In this document: piece by piece, positions 32,201 through 39,503 of the stretch
Layout: each line of letters starts with the position of its first letter
Numbering within the stretch: the first letter of the stretch is position 1
Assembly: GCF_007859765.1 (NCBI RefSeq)
Contig: NZ_SIHJ01000002.1
Coordinates: 558,001 to 622,000, forward strand
Direction: 5' to 3'
Length of the DNA: 64,000 bases
DNA from: Posidoniimonas corsicana
GTDB lineage: Bacteria; Planctomycetota; Planctomycetia; Pirellulales; Lacipirellulaceae
The notes under the pieces: generated by a model
Databases searched by the model: none
What the model was told of the DNA's origin: nothing
The model's input: only the letters and a program-made list of their open reading frames with translations
Made by a program: the position numbers and the translations under genes

Positions 32201-33893
32201 ATACCGCTCCGACCAGCAGGTCAGCTCATCGATTTCTGGTGTGACGGGGCACCTAACGGAGTTTGCGAAGTGCGAAGAGACCGGCCAGCTTCTCTTGACC
32301 GAAGAGACATTGCTTAGCGACTTCAGTGCTAAGCGGGTGCGCCGCGATCTTCTTGTGGCATCCGGAAGGCCACCTCACCGCAAGGGACTTCAGGCAGAGT
32401 TGACGACCTGTTCAGTAACGGGAAGAAAACTCCTACTGGACGAGGTTGCTTGTTCGGTAGTTTCGGGCAGAGTTGTAGATCGCAGCCTACTGGTACAGAG
32501 CGACAAGAGCGATGGAATGGCGTTGGAAGAGGAGATGGTTTATTGCGAGGTTTCAGGCCACCGTCTACTCCCATCAGAAACCCAGTTGTCGTCGGTCTCC
32601 GGGAAGCGAGCCTGGGGGCCCCTGCTCTTCAAATCGGACTTGTCGAATGCCTTGTGCCTCGAGGATGAATCTTGCCTATGTGCCATCACCGAAACACGTG
32701 TGCTCCATACCGAACTCGCTCTAAGCGAGGTTTCGGGGCTCAAGTTCCGGAAGGACCAGGCGTCCTCGTGTAGCGTTACTGGCAAGGTTGCTCATATCTC
32801 AGAATTGGAGCGCTGCTCGCAGTCCGGCCAGCTTGCGCTACGCGACGAGATGGGGCAATCTGCTATAAGTGGATCGCTATCGATTCGCTCCCTTCTTACC
32901 GCATCTGACCTTAGTGGACGGCTCGGATGTGCGGCGAAGGATGAGGTCGTGAGGTGTGCAGTGACAGGAAAGACTTTGCTCTTGGATGAGGTGTCTCAGT
33001 CTGCCGTCAGTGATCGATATGTCGACCGTCGAATGTTGATTCCATCTGAAGTATCGGGAAAGCTCGCCTTACCTGAGGAGCTCGTCAAGTGCGAGATGAG
33101 TGGGAAGAGTATTCTGCCAATCGAAAGGGAGCAGTGTGAGGTCACGGGTAAACTCGTCGATGCAAGGCTTCTCGCCAAAAGCGAAGTTTCCGGGCGTTCT
33201 GCGTTGGCGTCGCGTCTTTCCCGATGCGACTTGACCGGTCGGATAGCACTACCGAGTGAGCTTGCACGATGCGAAGTAAGCAGTCATCGGGTGGTCGCCG
33301 AACTGCTGGAGGAATGCAGTTTCTCTGCAAAGTCAGCAATCCGCAGCGACATGGTGACTAGTGCCGTTTCGGGACGGTGGCTGATAAAGAGACACGCCAT
33401 CACAACTTACCCGAATGGAGTCATATGCCATCCGGACGAGTCCACCCGCTGCTCATGGATCGGCGAACCGGTGCTGGCAACAGAAGCCTTTGAATGTCAA
33501 TGGACTGGCCTGACCTTCTACAATGCCTATCGTGGGCAATACAGCAGGCTGTCTGCAATTGAAAGCCTGCTGGCGAACCCCGACTACGGGGAGGGGGGTG
33601 CTCACTTGGCCCCCTGGCTGGAACAACAGGTAGGAGGGGCACTCAGGGGATTAACGTCCGTCAGGTTTGTGAGCTCCCCTAATGGTGCCCTAGCCGCATT
33701 CTGCTGCGACATTCAGAAACTATTCAAACTCTCGCCAAGAATCGCAGTGTTCATGGTGAAGACAAGGGAAGGTCGACAAGTCGTAGGAAATGTAGCGATT
33801 CTTAGAGTCCAGAAGCATGAAGCGTTCGTCGAGAAGTCCATAGCGGCTAGCCCTATGCCATCGCCACGAGACCAAGCTGCCCACCGACGATAG
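29220..33893 (+). CDS. Giant SNF2-family helicase with 34 tandem 15-residue repeats
   Basis: 1557 residues. Residues about 50-510 are an SNF2-type helicase: Walker A DVGLGKT (GLGKT at 79-83), DEAH (170-173), LMLTATPIHN (204-213), and the C-lobe with GGQGVNLQ (445-452) and QRIGRVQR (471-478). The middle (about 520-870) is helical then mixed. From Cys883 to about 1395 come 34 units of 15 residues with the pattern C/S-x-x-S/T-G-K-x-x-x-x-x-x-L-x-x. They are grouped in threes: C, C or S, S first residues give a 45-residue super-period, as in CEVTGKLVDARLLAK. The tail (about 1396-1557) keeps two more CxWxG elements, then a globular end. The repeat array is likely a solenoid and may bind metal through its Cys. 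I know no family with this array. It stands alone on the plus strand, opposite the type I operon, at the element's end. Confidence 0.85.
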   Translation: MEVRYKKTLLPIAKSEEEYEVHCAAVEWSLADPIVISSVDDVQSRAQWSDDFQPFRHQVQNLITFCRCLPVTLVADDVGLGKTITAAIIIAELMKRRRVSRTLILCPNILTDQWREELAAKVGVEGTVAKGDELDREFRGSSPVVITTYQSARSRLKRLPPDAFDFLILDEAHTIRNLYGVPKPPIIASEVRRVLAARLFTFSLMLTATPIHNRIWDLYSLVDCLTVAKGSPNPLGTPDEFQAKYIADNPVARRLRPEAETEFREHLRKYLARTRRADANLAFPTRHVEMFRVQATSLEVQLLRILAENIRMLGGFQQSSLAVALMSSPQAFEAQLKNMAKLTPVAAKMLAEVKAVVGSHTTTYSKQAGLLQIVEQLRSQRPEDWRLLVFTSRRETQGAIGRLLSAIGVAYGFIAGSQPAQNAQNIAAFSSTLPSINVLVSTDAGGQGVNLQACNVLVNYDLPWNPMVVEQRIGRVQRLASPHKHVTVFNLCIANSPEEHIVGRLIEKLQTIFATVGDIDSILQSAFQDDAHRSFSEQLLDLVIKSLEGQDTELAARLAEDSIEKAKDLMLENEKQIDEHLGRLDELHTSGPFPPQLPKPTPRLTAFEFVRAAVATEGGELCDIGNGQWIVERPGQPNERAIFDERHWKELERSEFMVAPPPKLYRSGKPAFENLVSHWSQNGAAKIRYERDSWPKLASKVASSWLTRFPTLDAESVDFHLIGIAIEGHAIARVTASTGVDGYEKLLEVPIPSVDVTAPDANLSDIEEASDRISLDTVHIGTEGLVVHQVEQDSDINAFCDFYEQRLRQERQRVGAISGSSKQIEIDLKPTVEASIVAFAGEAIPIGNVVLDLAIDGHSGYSAVLRVCPTLGQVVSSPAPARCEETGALVPEACLSLCEVSQKRVLPHLLIRSDASGRRGLKSLAAICEESGTTVFREELGQCALSGKQVAKHLLAASEVTGKLAIASKLLRCEITGTLALPDELIASEISGRSYRSDQQVSSSISGVTGHLTEFAKCEETGQLLLTEETLLSDFSAKRVRRDLLVASGRPPHRKGLQAELTTCSVTGRKLLLDEVACSVVSGRVVDRSLLVQSDKSDGMALEEEMVYCEVSGHRLLPSETQLSSVSGKRAWGPLLFKSDLSNALCLEDESCLCAITETRVLHTELALSEVSGLKFRKDQASSCSVTGKVAHISELERCSQSGQLALRDEMGQSAISGSLSIRSLLTASDLSGRLGCAAKDEVVRCAVTGKTLLLDEVSQSAVSDRYVDRRMLIPSEVSGKLALPEELVKCEMSGKSILPIEREQCEVTGKLVDARLLAKSEVSGRSALASRLSRCDLTGRIALPSELARCEVSSHRVVAELLEECSFSAKSAIRSDMVTSAVSGRWLIKRHAITTYPNGVICHPDESTRCSWIGEPVLATEAFECQWTGLTFYNAYRGQYSRLSAIESLLANPDYGEGGAHLAPWLEQQVGGALRGLTSVRFVSSPNGALAAFCCDIQKLFKLSPRIAVFMVKTREGRQVVGNVAILRVQKHEAFVEKSIAASPMPSPRDQAAHRR
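31866..33404 (+). repeat. Protein-level repeat array (34 x 15 residues) in the helicase gene
   Basis: The repeats are strict in length: only about two units deviate (16 and 17 residues). They are diverged in DNA, so the array is old and kept by selection on the protein. Seventeen units begin with Cys and the rest with Ser; the C-S-S or C-C-S order persists across nearly the whole array, with one skipped position around unit 20. This periodicity is not a CRISPR or DNA satellite. Confidence 0.88.
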
Positions 33894-34026
33894 GAGTTTC
33901 AAAGTCCGGAGCTTTCGCCGCGAACGCATCTAATACCAGGCCTTACGGCGGCGGCGCTTACTTACTCCAACCCCGGCCCTATTCGCGAAGAAATCCGCGT
34001 CGGTCGCGGGCGGAGCCGCTCGCCCC

Positions 34027-34065
34027 GGGGTCCCCAGCAAAGGACCCCAAGGCCCCTGGGGGGCC
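34027..34065. terminator. Two adjacent GC-rich hairpins after the helicase gene
   Basis: GGGGTCC/GGACCCC (34027-34033 with 34042-34048, 8-base loop) is followed at once by GGCCCC/GGGGCC (34051-34056 with 34060-34065). They lie about 135 bases past the helicase stop. No T-tract follows, so this is a possible terminator or processing site rather than a proven one. The rest of 33894-34156 holds no gene I can support. Confidence 0.4.
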
Positions 34066-34156
34066 TCGCGCACTGGTAACGTAGCGCCAAACGGGCCTAC
34101 GCCCGCTGAAAACGTAGGTGTTTCGCCCTTGGCTCCTGCATTCGGCTCTCGATTGC

Positions 34157-34439
34157 TCAGCCGTTGCCTAACGCGTCGAGCATCGCTCGCGCCTTCTCGA
34201 GCACACTTGCTGCGAGCTCGCGGGAGGGGGGCGACAGGCGATCGCAGACGCGATGCAGCGCCTCGAGCGCCGCGGCGAGTTCGTCACCGGGCTGCTGCGC
34301 TGGTGGCCGATTCCTGCCAATGGCAGACACGGCTAGCGCAGCCTGAGCGCAGCTCGACTCAGCAAGCATGACGGATTTTGCCCCGGAAGTTGAATCGCCA
34401 CTTGAGGTTGCGGCGTCGTCACTCCGCTCCCGCGAAACA
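34157..34439 (-). pseudogene. Relic of an integrase C-terminal tail next to the right att copy
   Basis: The minus-strand frame runs out of the att copy and contains CAQAALAVSAIGRNRP (about 34304-34351), matching CATAALNVSLIGRNRP in the shifted frame at 11610-11657. It then continues through DELAAALEALHRVCDRLSPP to a stop at 34157. No catalytic domain is present. Its upstream (N-terminal) part is missing, replaced by the att sequence. This looks like the tail of a second, related integrase left by an earlier recombination at the same target. Confidence 0.6.
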
Positions 34440-34496
34440 GATTCGAAATCAGGCGCCCCGCAAGGGGTTGTGGGTTCGAGTCCCATGCCCTCCGCT
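34440..34496 (+). other. Attachment site, right copy: 3' half of tRNA-Ser(CGA)
   Basis: 57 bases identical to 11468-11524, ending the 23-kb element. As on the left, no 5' half of the tRNA precedes it (no GGAGGGC acceptor strand in the preceding 100 bases), so neither copy is a functional tRNA gene. Sequence to the right (34497-34644) is short, gene-free and leads into host genes. Confidence 0.85.
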
Positions 34497-34644
34497 CTCT
34501 TAAGCTCTTTGTCGACACAGGCTACGCAATCTACAGGATTGCTGCTCGTGGGCCTCGTGACGCGCTGCTCCCCACGTGGAACGGTCTAGCGCCGTACTCG
34601 GACAACGCAATGCTTCCGCCGGGTTAAGAAGGCTGCGGCCTTGT

Positions 34645-37600
34645 TCATTCACCGCGGCGAACAGAAGTGATCGACGCCTGAACATCGCTCGACAGCGACT
34701 CCGCAACCGTGCGGTGCATCATGGCGGTGTATTGCACTGACCTTTGGCCGGCCGACAGCGGCCCGACATCCACGATAGTGTCGTTCCAAGTGCGGTCTAG
34801 GCTTGCTCTCGCTCGATCGGGCGCTCCCTCCTCATGAGCGGCCCTCGAGCGATTCCATTGGGTCGACTCCGGCGCCACGACAACTTCTACGGGTTCCTGG
34901 CGGGCGGCCATGAATGAACTGCCTGAGAGGCTCGCCGCAAGAGCCCACCTAGGGCGGTGGCTTCGGCTCTCGGGCTGCTGAACCGCCATGCCGGGCCGAG
35001 GTTCGGAAGACTCGACCTCCGTGAAGGATGAAGAGATCTGCTCCGAGGTGAGCGTCGCCCCCAGGTTGTCCCGCCAAACACTGTAATCGGCGGCGTCGAC
35101 GCGCCCGTCGCCGTTGCCGTCGGCGCGGAGGGCGGTCTGGCTGCCCGCCGCCCGGCCGTATTCCTCTCTCCACACGCTGTAGTCGTCCTGGTCGACGACC
35201 TGGTCGAGGTTGTAGTCGCCCTGCAGCGGACTCATCGCTTCCCCGCCTAGACCGCCGCTGCCGGCGGCTTCGAAGAGCGCCCTCCGTAGCCGGAAGGCGT
35301 CGGACGAGTCGACGATCCCGTCGAGGTTGTTGTCGCCGGCCTCCAACGCCTGTTGCGTGGTCAGGCCGGTCGTGGTGGTCAGCCATCCAGACACAAAGTT
35401 GGCGACGTCCGTCGTGTGGTCCACCACGCCATCCTGGTTGGTGTCCGCGAGCGCGTAGCCTGCGACGATGTAGTCCGTCTGTGTCTTCGAGCGTTCTCCT
35501 TGCTCGCTGGTCACGGTCAGTCGGACATCGAACACGCCCTGAGTCGCGTAGGTATGGGCAGGGTTCTGGTCGCTGCTGGTCGAACCATCGCCGAAGTCCC
35601 ACTCCCATTGCGTGGCCCCGACCACCGTCGAGGTGTCGGTGAACTGCACCGTGAGGTCGCCATCCCCCGCCCGGACATCAGAAATGAAATCGGCGGACCC
35701 GGTCGCCAATCCGACGTACCGGACCCGCAGGATGCGGGCGCCGACAGCCGTCGGGTTCTGCATGTCCAGGTCGGCGTACAGGTCAGAGAAGTACAGACCA
35801 TCCGGCCCCGCGGCGATGCCGGCCACGCTCGCCCTGCCCTGCCCCTGATACTCCACAAAGGGGATTGGCCCGTCTGCTAGATCGCCGTTGGCGTCGATCT
35901 CGAACCTAACGATCCGCTTGCCGTTCTCCTGAGGCCCGGCCGCCCAGGTGGGGCCCGACTCGGTGACGAAGGCCGTGTCCTGCACAACGGCGGGGAACGC
36001 GCTGCCGTTGAAGGTCTCCGGCTGGACGAACGCGATATCGACCGGCGCGTGGGGGCGCGTCCAGTTGTAGATGGCGTTCTGTGTCATCGAGGCGCCGGAA
36101 CCGTTCCAGCCGTAGCCTTCGCCGCTCTCGACGCGGGCGAGCCGGTCGTTGTTGCCGGGGCCGTTCTCCACCTCGTAGAGCATGCCGTCCTCGGCGCGCC
36201 AGGCGCCGCCGAACGGGTTGCGGAAGCCATACGCGAATACGAAGTCGCGGGCGGTCAGCCCATCCGCTGGGTCGTAGAAGGGGTTTGTGGCGGCCGGCGC
36301 CCCGTCAAGGTCCAGGCTGAGGATCTTGCCGCGGAACGAGTCGAGGTCTAGCGCGGTGGTCGCGTCGAACCCGTCGCCGTTGTGGACGTAGAGGTTTCCG
36401 TCGGGGCCGATCGAGATGTCGGAGATCTGGTGGGACTGGCCCTGCGTCTCGCCGACCATGTCGAGGATGACGGTCTCGCCCGAGGAAGACCGGCCCTCGT
36501 CCGTGCTGTGCAGGCGGACCACCTGTCCGTGGTGCGGGCCTCCTTCGATTCCGTCCGCGTCGGTAGCGCGCGTTATGAAGACATCGCCCGATGCGGGGTC
36601 GACGACAATGCCGGCGACGCCCTGCTCGCCCGACCCGGGGAAGTTGCCGGTCGGGTTGTAGTTGAGGAGGTCGCTGGCGTACTCACGGACCTCGCCGTTG
36701 TTCAGCACCACTTTGACGCTGCCGTAGAGTTCGGTGACGTAGAACTGCGGGTCGTCTGGGTCGGGACCGGGGTTTGGAACAAACGCGATGTTCACCGGCA
36801 ACCGCAGGCCTTCGGCCGCCACCTCCACCCGGTACCCCGGCTCCAAGGCGACAAAACCGAGGATCGATGCACGCGCCAGGCTAGAGAAGTCGGGATTCTG
36901 CTGACCTTGGGACCCGAAGAACGTGGAGCCGTTCGACGCCACCCACAGGTAGAGCGTCTCACCCGCCGGCAAGTCGACCGCCGGGAGGTAGACCTCGTGC
37001 TCGACGCCATCGGCGCCGACAAAGTGGAGGTCTGTCTCCCCCAGCGTGAGACCGCCGGAGCCACCAAAGAGCGTCAGTCTGACATCGACGTGACCATCGA
37101 GCATCGGCTGCGTTGTCACCGAGTTGCCGGGCGCTCCCGAGGCGTTGATCGCGATCAGTGTCTCGCCGCCGGCCGACTCAAGCAGCAGGTACGGCGACTG
37201 CAGCGCTGGCGACAAGTCGACCTCGCGACCCAGCCCGTCGAGCCAGTGGGGCGGCGGGTCGGCGGCGACCCCCTCTAGCTCCAACGGGAACGCCTCGGTG
37301 GCGGAGCCTGTCAGGAACACCCGCTCGCCCCACGGGCTGACGGCGCCGCCGTCGTCGCGGAAGCGGACCCTCATCAGGTAGCCGGCGCCGAACATGAGAT
37401 CACCGCGGCCACTGTGGGAGTTGACGAATACGCCATCTCCAAGGTGGGTGTGCAGCCGCTCGACGCCGCCGATCCCGATGGTGGTCCAAGCCAGCTCCAG
37501 CGGCGCTCCGGCGCTGTCGGTCGTCCAGATCTCCCAATCTGAATTGGCGTGCAGATTGCCGTCGGGGTCGGCGTAGCCCACCGCTTCCATGTGCACGTCG

Positions 37601-38214
37601 CTAGGATTAACAACCTGCCCCGGAAACGACGGCTCCTGGATGACGGGAGCGGATGGCGCCTGGTTCGAGGCATCGGCCGCGCCCACCACATACACGTAGT
37701 TGACGCACGTGCTGTTGTCTGCGGCTGATGGCGATTGCAGCGTTAGCCGCCCATCGGTGACCGAGATGGTTCCGCCCGCCTGAACGAACTGACCGGCGGC
37801 GGTAGCCTCCCCCGCCAAGAGGCTCTGCCCCTCGGCGAGGAGGTAGTGCACCGCGTCAGCGTTCGGATCGCCGACGCTTACGGTCACCTCGTACTCGCCG
37901 TTGGGGAGCTGCAGCTCCCACACGCCGCCCGGCCTGAACTCGATCAGCGTGTCCAGCCGCTGGTCTGGGCTGGCGTTGCGTTCGGCAGCGGCGTCCGTGT
38001 GGTCTAGGTTCCAGCCGTACCGCAGGTTCCCGTCTTGCGCGCTGAAGGTCTCGCCCGAATCTATCAGGTGACGGGTAGGAGCGAAGGAAGCCTCCGGCTG
38101 GAAGTTGACCAGGAAGACGTCCGCCGTGAGCAGTTGCCTAACCTCTAGTTGCTCGTACGTAAGCCGGCGGGGTTGCCGGGCTCGCAGACTGCCGGCGCGC
38201 TGAGGACGATTCAT
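34645..38214 (-). CDS. Giant secreted protein: planctomycete export motif, sorbosone-dehydrogenase-like propeller, PKD, dockerin
   Basis: 1189 residues. The N-terminus has the planctomycete surface-protein motif LTYEQLEVRQLLTAD. A malectin-like carbohydrate-binding domain (about 32-175) is followed by beta-rich modules. A glucose/sorbosone dehydrogenase-like beta-propeller (about 490-840) contains FRGKILSLDLDG, FAYGFRNPFG and VAGIAAGPDGLYFSDL. Next comes a PKD domain (about 850-930: WEWDFGDGSTSSDQNPAHTY). Then four dockerin-type EF-hand-like repeats such as DTNQDGVVD, DNNLDGIVD and DGNGDGRVDAADYSVW (about 938-1070), and a low-complexity tail. It is probably exported and involved in sugar binding or oxidation at the cell surface. 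Confidence 0.88.
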   Translation of the reverse strand: MNRPQRAGSLRARQPRRLTYEQLEVRQLLTADVFLVNFQPEASFAPTRHLIDSGETFSAQDGNLRYGWNLDHTDAAAERNASPDQRLDTLIEFRPGGVWELQLPNGEYEVTVSVGDPNADAVHYLLAEGQSLLAGEATAAGQFVQAGGTISVTDGRLTLQSPSAADNSTCVNYVYVVGAADASNQAPSAPVIQEPSFPGQVVNPSDVHMEAVGYADPDGNLHANSDWEIWTTDSAGAPLELAWTTIGIGGVERLHTHLGDGVFVNSHSGRGDLMFGAGYLMRVRFRDDGGAVSPWGERVFLTGSATEAFPLELEGVAADPPPHWLDGLGREVDLSPALQSPYLLLESAGGETLIAINASGAPGNSVTTQPMLDGHVDVRLTLFGGSGGLTLGETDLHFVGADGVEHEVYLPAVDLPAGETLYLWVASNGSTFFGSQGQQNPDFSSLARASILGFVALEPGYRVEVAAEGLRLPVNIAFVPNPGPDPDDPQFYVTELYGSVKVVLNNGEVREYASDLLNYNPTGNFPGSGEQGVAGIVVDPASGDVFITRATDADGIEGGPHHGQVVRLHSTDEGRSSSGETVILDMVGETQGQSHQISDISIGPDGNLYVHNGDGFDATTALDLDSFRGKILSLDLDGAPAATNPFYDPADGLTARDFVFAYGFRNPFGGAWRAEDGMLYEVENGPGNNDRLARVESGEGYGWNGSGASMTQNAIYNWTRPHAPVDIAFVQPETFNGSAFPAVVQDTAFVTESGPTWAAGPQENGKRIVRFEIDANGDLADGPIPFVEYQGQGRASVAGIAAGPDGLYFSDLYADLDMQNPTAVGARILRVRYVGLATGSADFISDVRAGDGDLTVQFTDTSTVVGATQWEWDFGDGSTSSDQNPAHTYATQGVFDVRLTVTSEQGERSKTQTDYIVAGYALADTNQDGVVDHTTDVANFVSGWLTTTTGLTTQQALEAGDNNLDGIVDSSDAFRLRRALFEAAGSGGLGGEAMSPLQGDYNLDQVVDQDDYSVWREEYGRAAGSQTALRADGNGDGRVDAADYSVWRDNLGATLTSEQISSSFTEVESSEPRPGMAVQQPESRSHRPRWALAASLSGSSFMAARQEPVEVVVAPESTQWNRSRAAHEEGAPDRARASLDRTWNDTIVDVGPLSAGQRSVQYTAMMHRTVAESLSSDVQASITSVRRGE

Positions 38215-38327
38215 TGGTGCAATTATCGCTGCGTAGGCGTGGAGAGACCGCTCCCGTGATCGCGCAGCGGCCAGCCGGCCGCCGGCCCACTAGGAGCCTG
38301 TTGTGATGCGGTCGCGCGGTGGGCTGA

Positions 38328-39383
38328 TCAGACGCCGTCGCCGGGGACAACTTCCTCGCCGGCGATCGTGCCCAACGCCTGGAAGGCGGCCGGATCGACA
38401 TCGTAGTGGACGGTGTGGACCGAACCGTCGCAGTAGACCATCTGGCACCCGGCTGGGTGCGCGCTGCCAAACACCGACCAGACGTCATCGCCACGGATCG
38501 CGGGCGGGAAATTCTGCGAGTCCGGCATCGGAGGGTGTTTGGTCCAACGGTTGACGTCGACGTCAAAACCAAGGTCCCACCCCTGGTCGTTGCCCGGGGC
38601 GTCGGCCGTGTCGTACTCGCCTACTGGGATGTGCTTCTCGCCAAACAAGATCGTCTGCGAAGTCCCGTCGGTAATCGACGCCATGCGCCGCTCGCTGAGG
38701 GCCAGCACGACACCGTTTCCGGCCCTCGCCTGCCCCCCTTTGGTGGTGGAGTAGAGGGTGTAGTTGTCGTAGTCCCAGGGATCGGGCATGACCGGGTTGC
38801 GGGTCGACACGCCCGGCGGCCCCTCCCAAATCCCGCCCGGGAACAGGCTCCCCGAGTTGGCCGCGTAGTCGTTGCGTCCGAGGATCTCGGGACGGTCGGC
38901 GTTGAAGTAGACCTCGGTGTGCGTGTAGGGGTAGTAGCCGCCGCCGACCCTCGATGGGCAGATAAACAGGTTTACTGAGGTTTCGATGCGCAGCTTGCTC
39001 TGCTGCTTCTGCTCCGGCGTTACCCGGGCGGGGTCGCCATCCTGACCGAGGTCCCGGACGGCGGCGTTCTCTGTGTAGCCAAGTACATTAAAGTACCAGC
39101 CACCGCACTGGTCGCTGCCGTAGCCCCGATCGGGGTCGCCAGACCAGCGCCATCCCCAACCGCCGGTTGGGAAGTGGCGGTGGACATCGTGGTGGTTGAT
39201 GGCAGCCAAGCCCAACTGTTTCAGTTTGTTCTTGCACTCGACTCGCCTTGCGGCCTCGCGAGCGGACTGGACCGCCGGCAGCAGGAGCGCAACCAGGATC
39301 CCGATGATCGCGATGACCACGAGCAACTCGACCAGGGTGAAGCCGATTCGGTTGCCGGCCCGCCGAGTCCTAAGGGGCTGCAT
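38328..39383 (-). CDS. DUF1559 prepilin-like protein
   Basis: 351 residues from the ATG at 39383 (GGAG upstream). The N-terminus is a type IV prepilin/pseudopilin signal: [20 protein letters not shown] followed by [14 protein letters not shown]. The rest is the DUF1559 domain, expanded in planctomycetes, with the C-terminal H-x-GG-like region [20 protein letters not shown] and DGSVHTV. Such proteins are exported, processed by a prepilin peptidase and held at the envelope; exact role unknown. It lies 113 bases downstream of, and on the same strand as, the dockerin gene's neighbour region. Confidence 0.93.
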   Translation of the reverse strand: MQPLRTRRAGNRIGFTLVELLVVIAIIGILVALLLPAVQSAREAARRVECKNKLKQLGLAAINHHDVHRHFPTGGWGWRWSGDPDRGYGSDQCGGWYFNVLGYTENAAVRDLGQDGDPARVTPEQKQQSKLRIETSVNLFICPSRVGGGYYPYTHTEVYFNADRPEILGRNDYAANSGSLFPGGIWEGPPGVSTRNPVMPDPWDYDNYTLYSTTKGGQARAGNGVVLALSERRMASITDGTSQTILFGEKHIPVGEYDTADAPGNDQGWDLGFDVDVNRWTKHPPMPDSQNFPPAIRGDDVWSVFGSAHPAGCQMVYCDGSVHTVHYDVDPAAFQALGTIAGEEVVPGDGV

Positions 39384-39503
39384 AACCACTCCAACCTCAA
39401 TCCGTCTGTTGAGCATTCGACAACCTGTTCCGAGCTGAGGGCCGAAGCCCCAAGTGGCTACGCATCTGCCCCGTGCGTAGCCACAGGGGCTGGGCCGTGG
39501 GTA

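Noticed and set aside
31866-33404. Regular spacing suggesting a CRISPR or DNA satellite
   Set aside because: The period exists at protein level inside a long open frame; the DNA units are diverged and there are no spacers.
20277-33893. DISARM or BREX system
   Set aside because: The SNF2 helicase recalls DISARM DrmD, but no DrmA/B/C, PglX or PglZ-like partner is present; the methylase is a standard HsdM with HsdS.
34157-34486. A 109-residue protein starting in the att copy
   Set aside because: Its first 16 residues are translated tRNA sequence; the rest is an integrase-tail relic.
11468-34496. Complete prophage
   Set aside because: No capsid, terminase, portal, tail or lysis gene is visible among the genes of this interval.
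35353-35880. Plus-strand frame opposite the dockerin protein
   Set aside because: Antisense to conserved PKD/propeller coding sequence.
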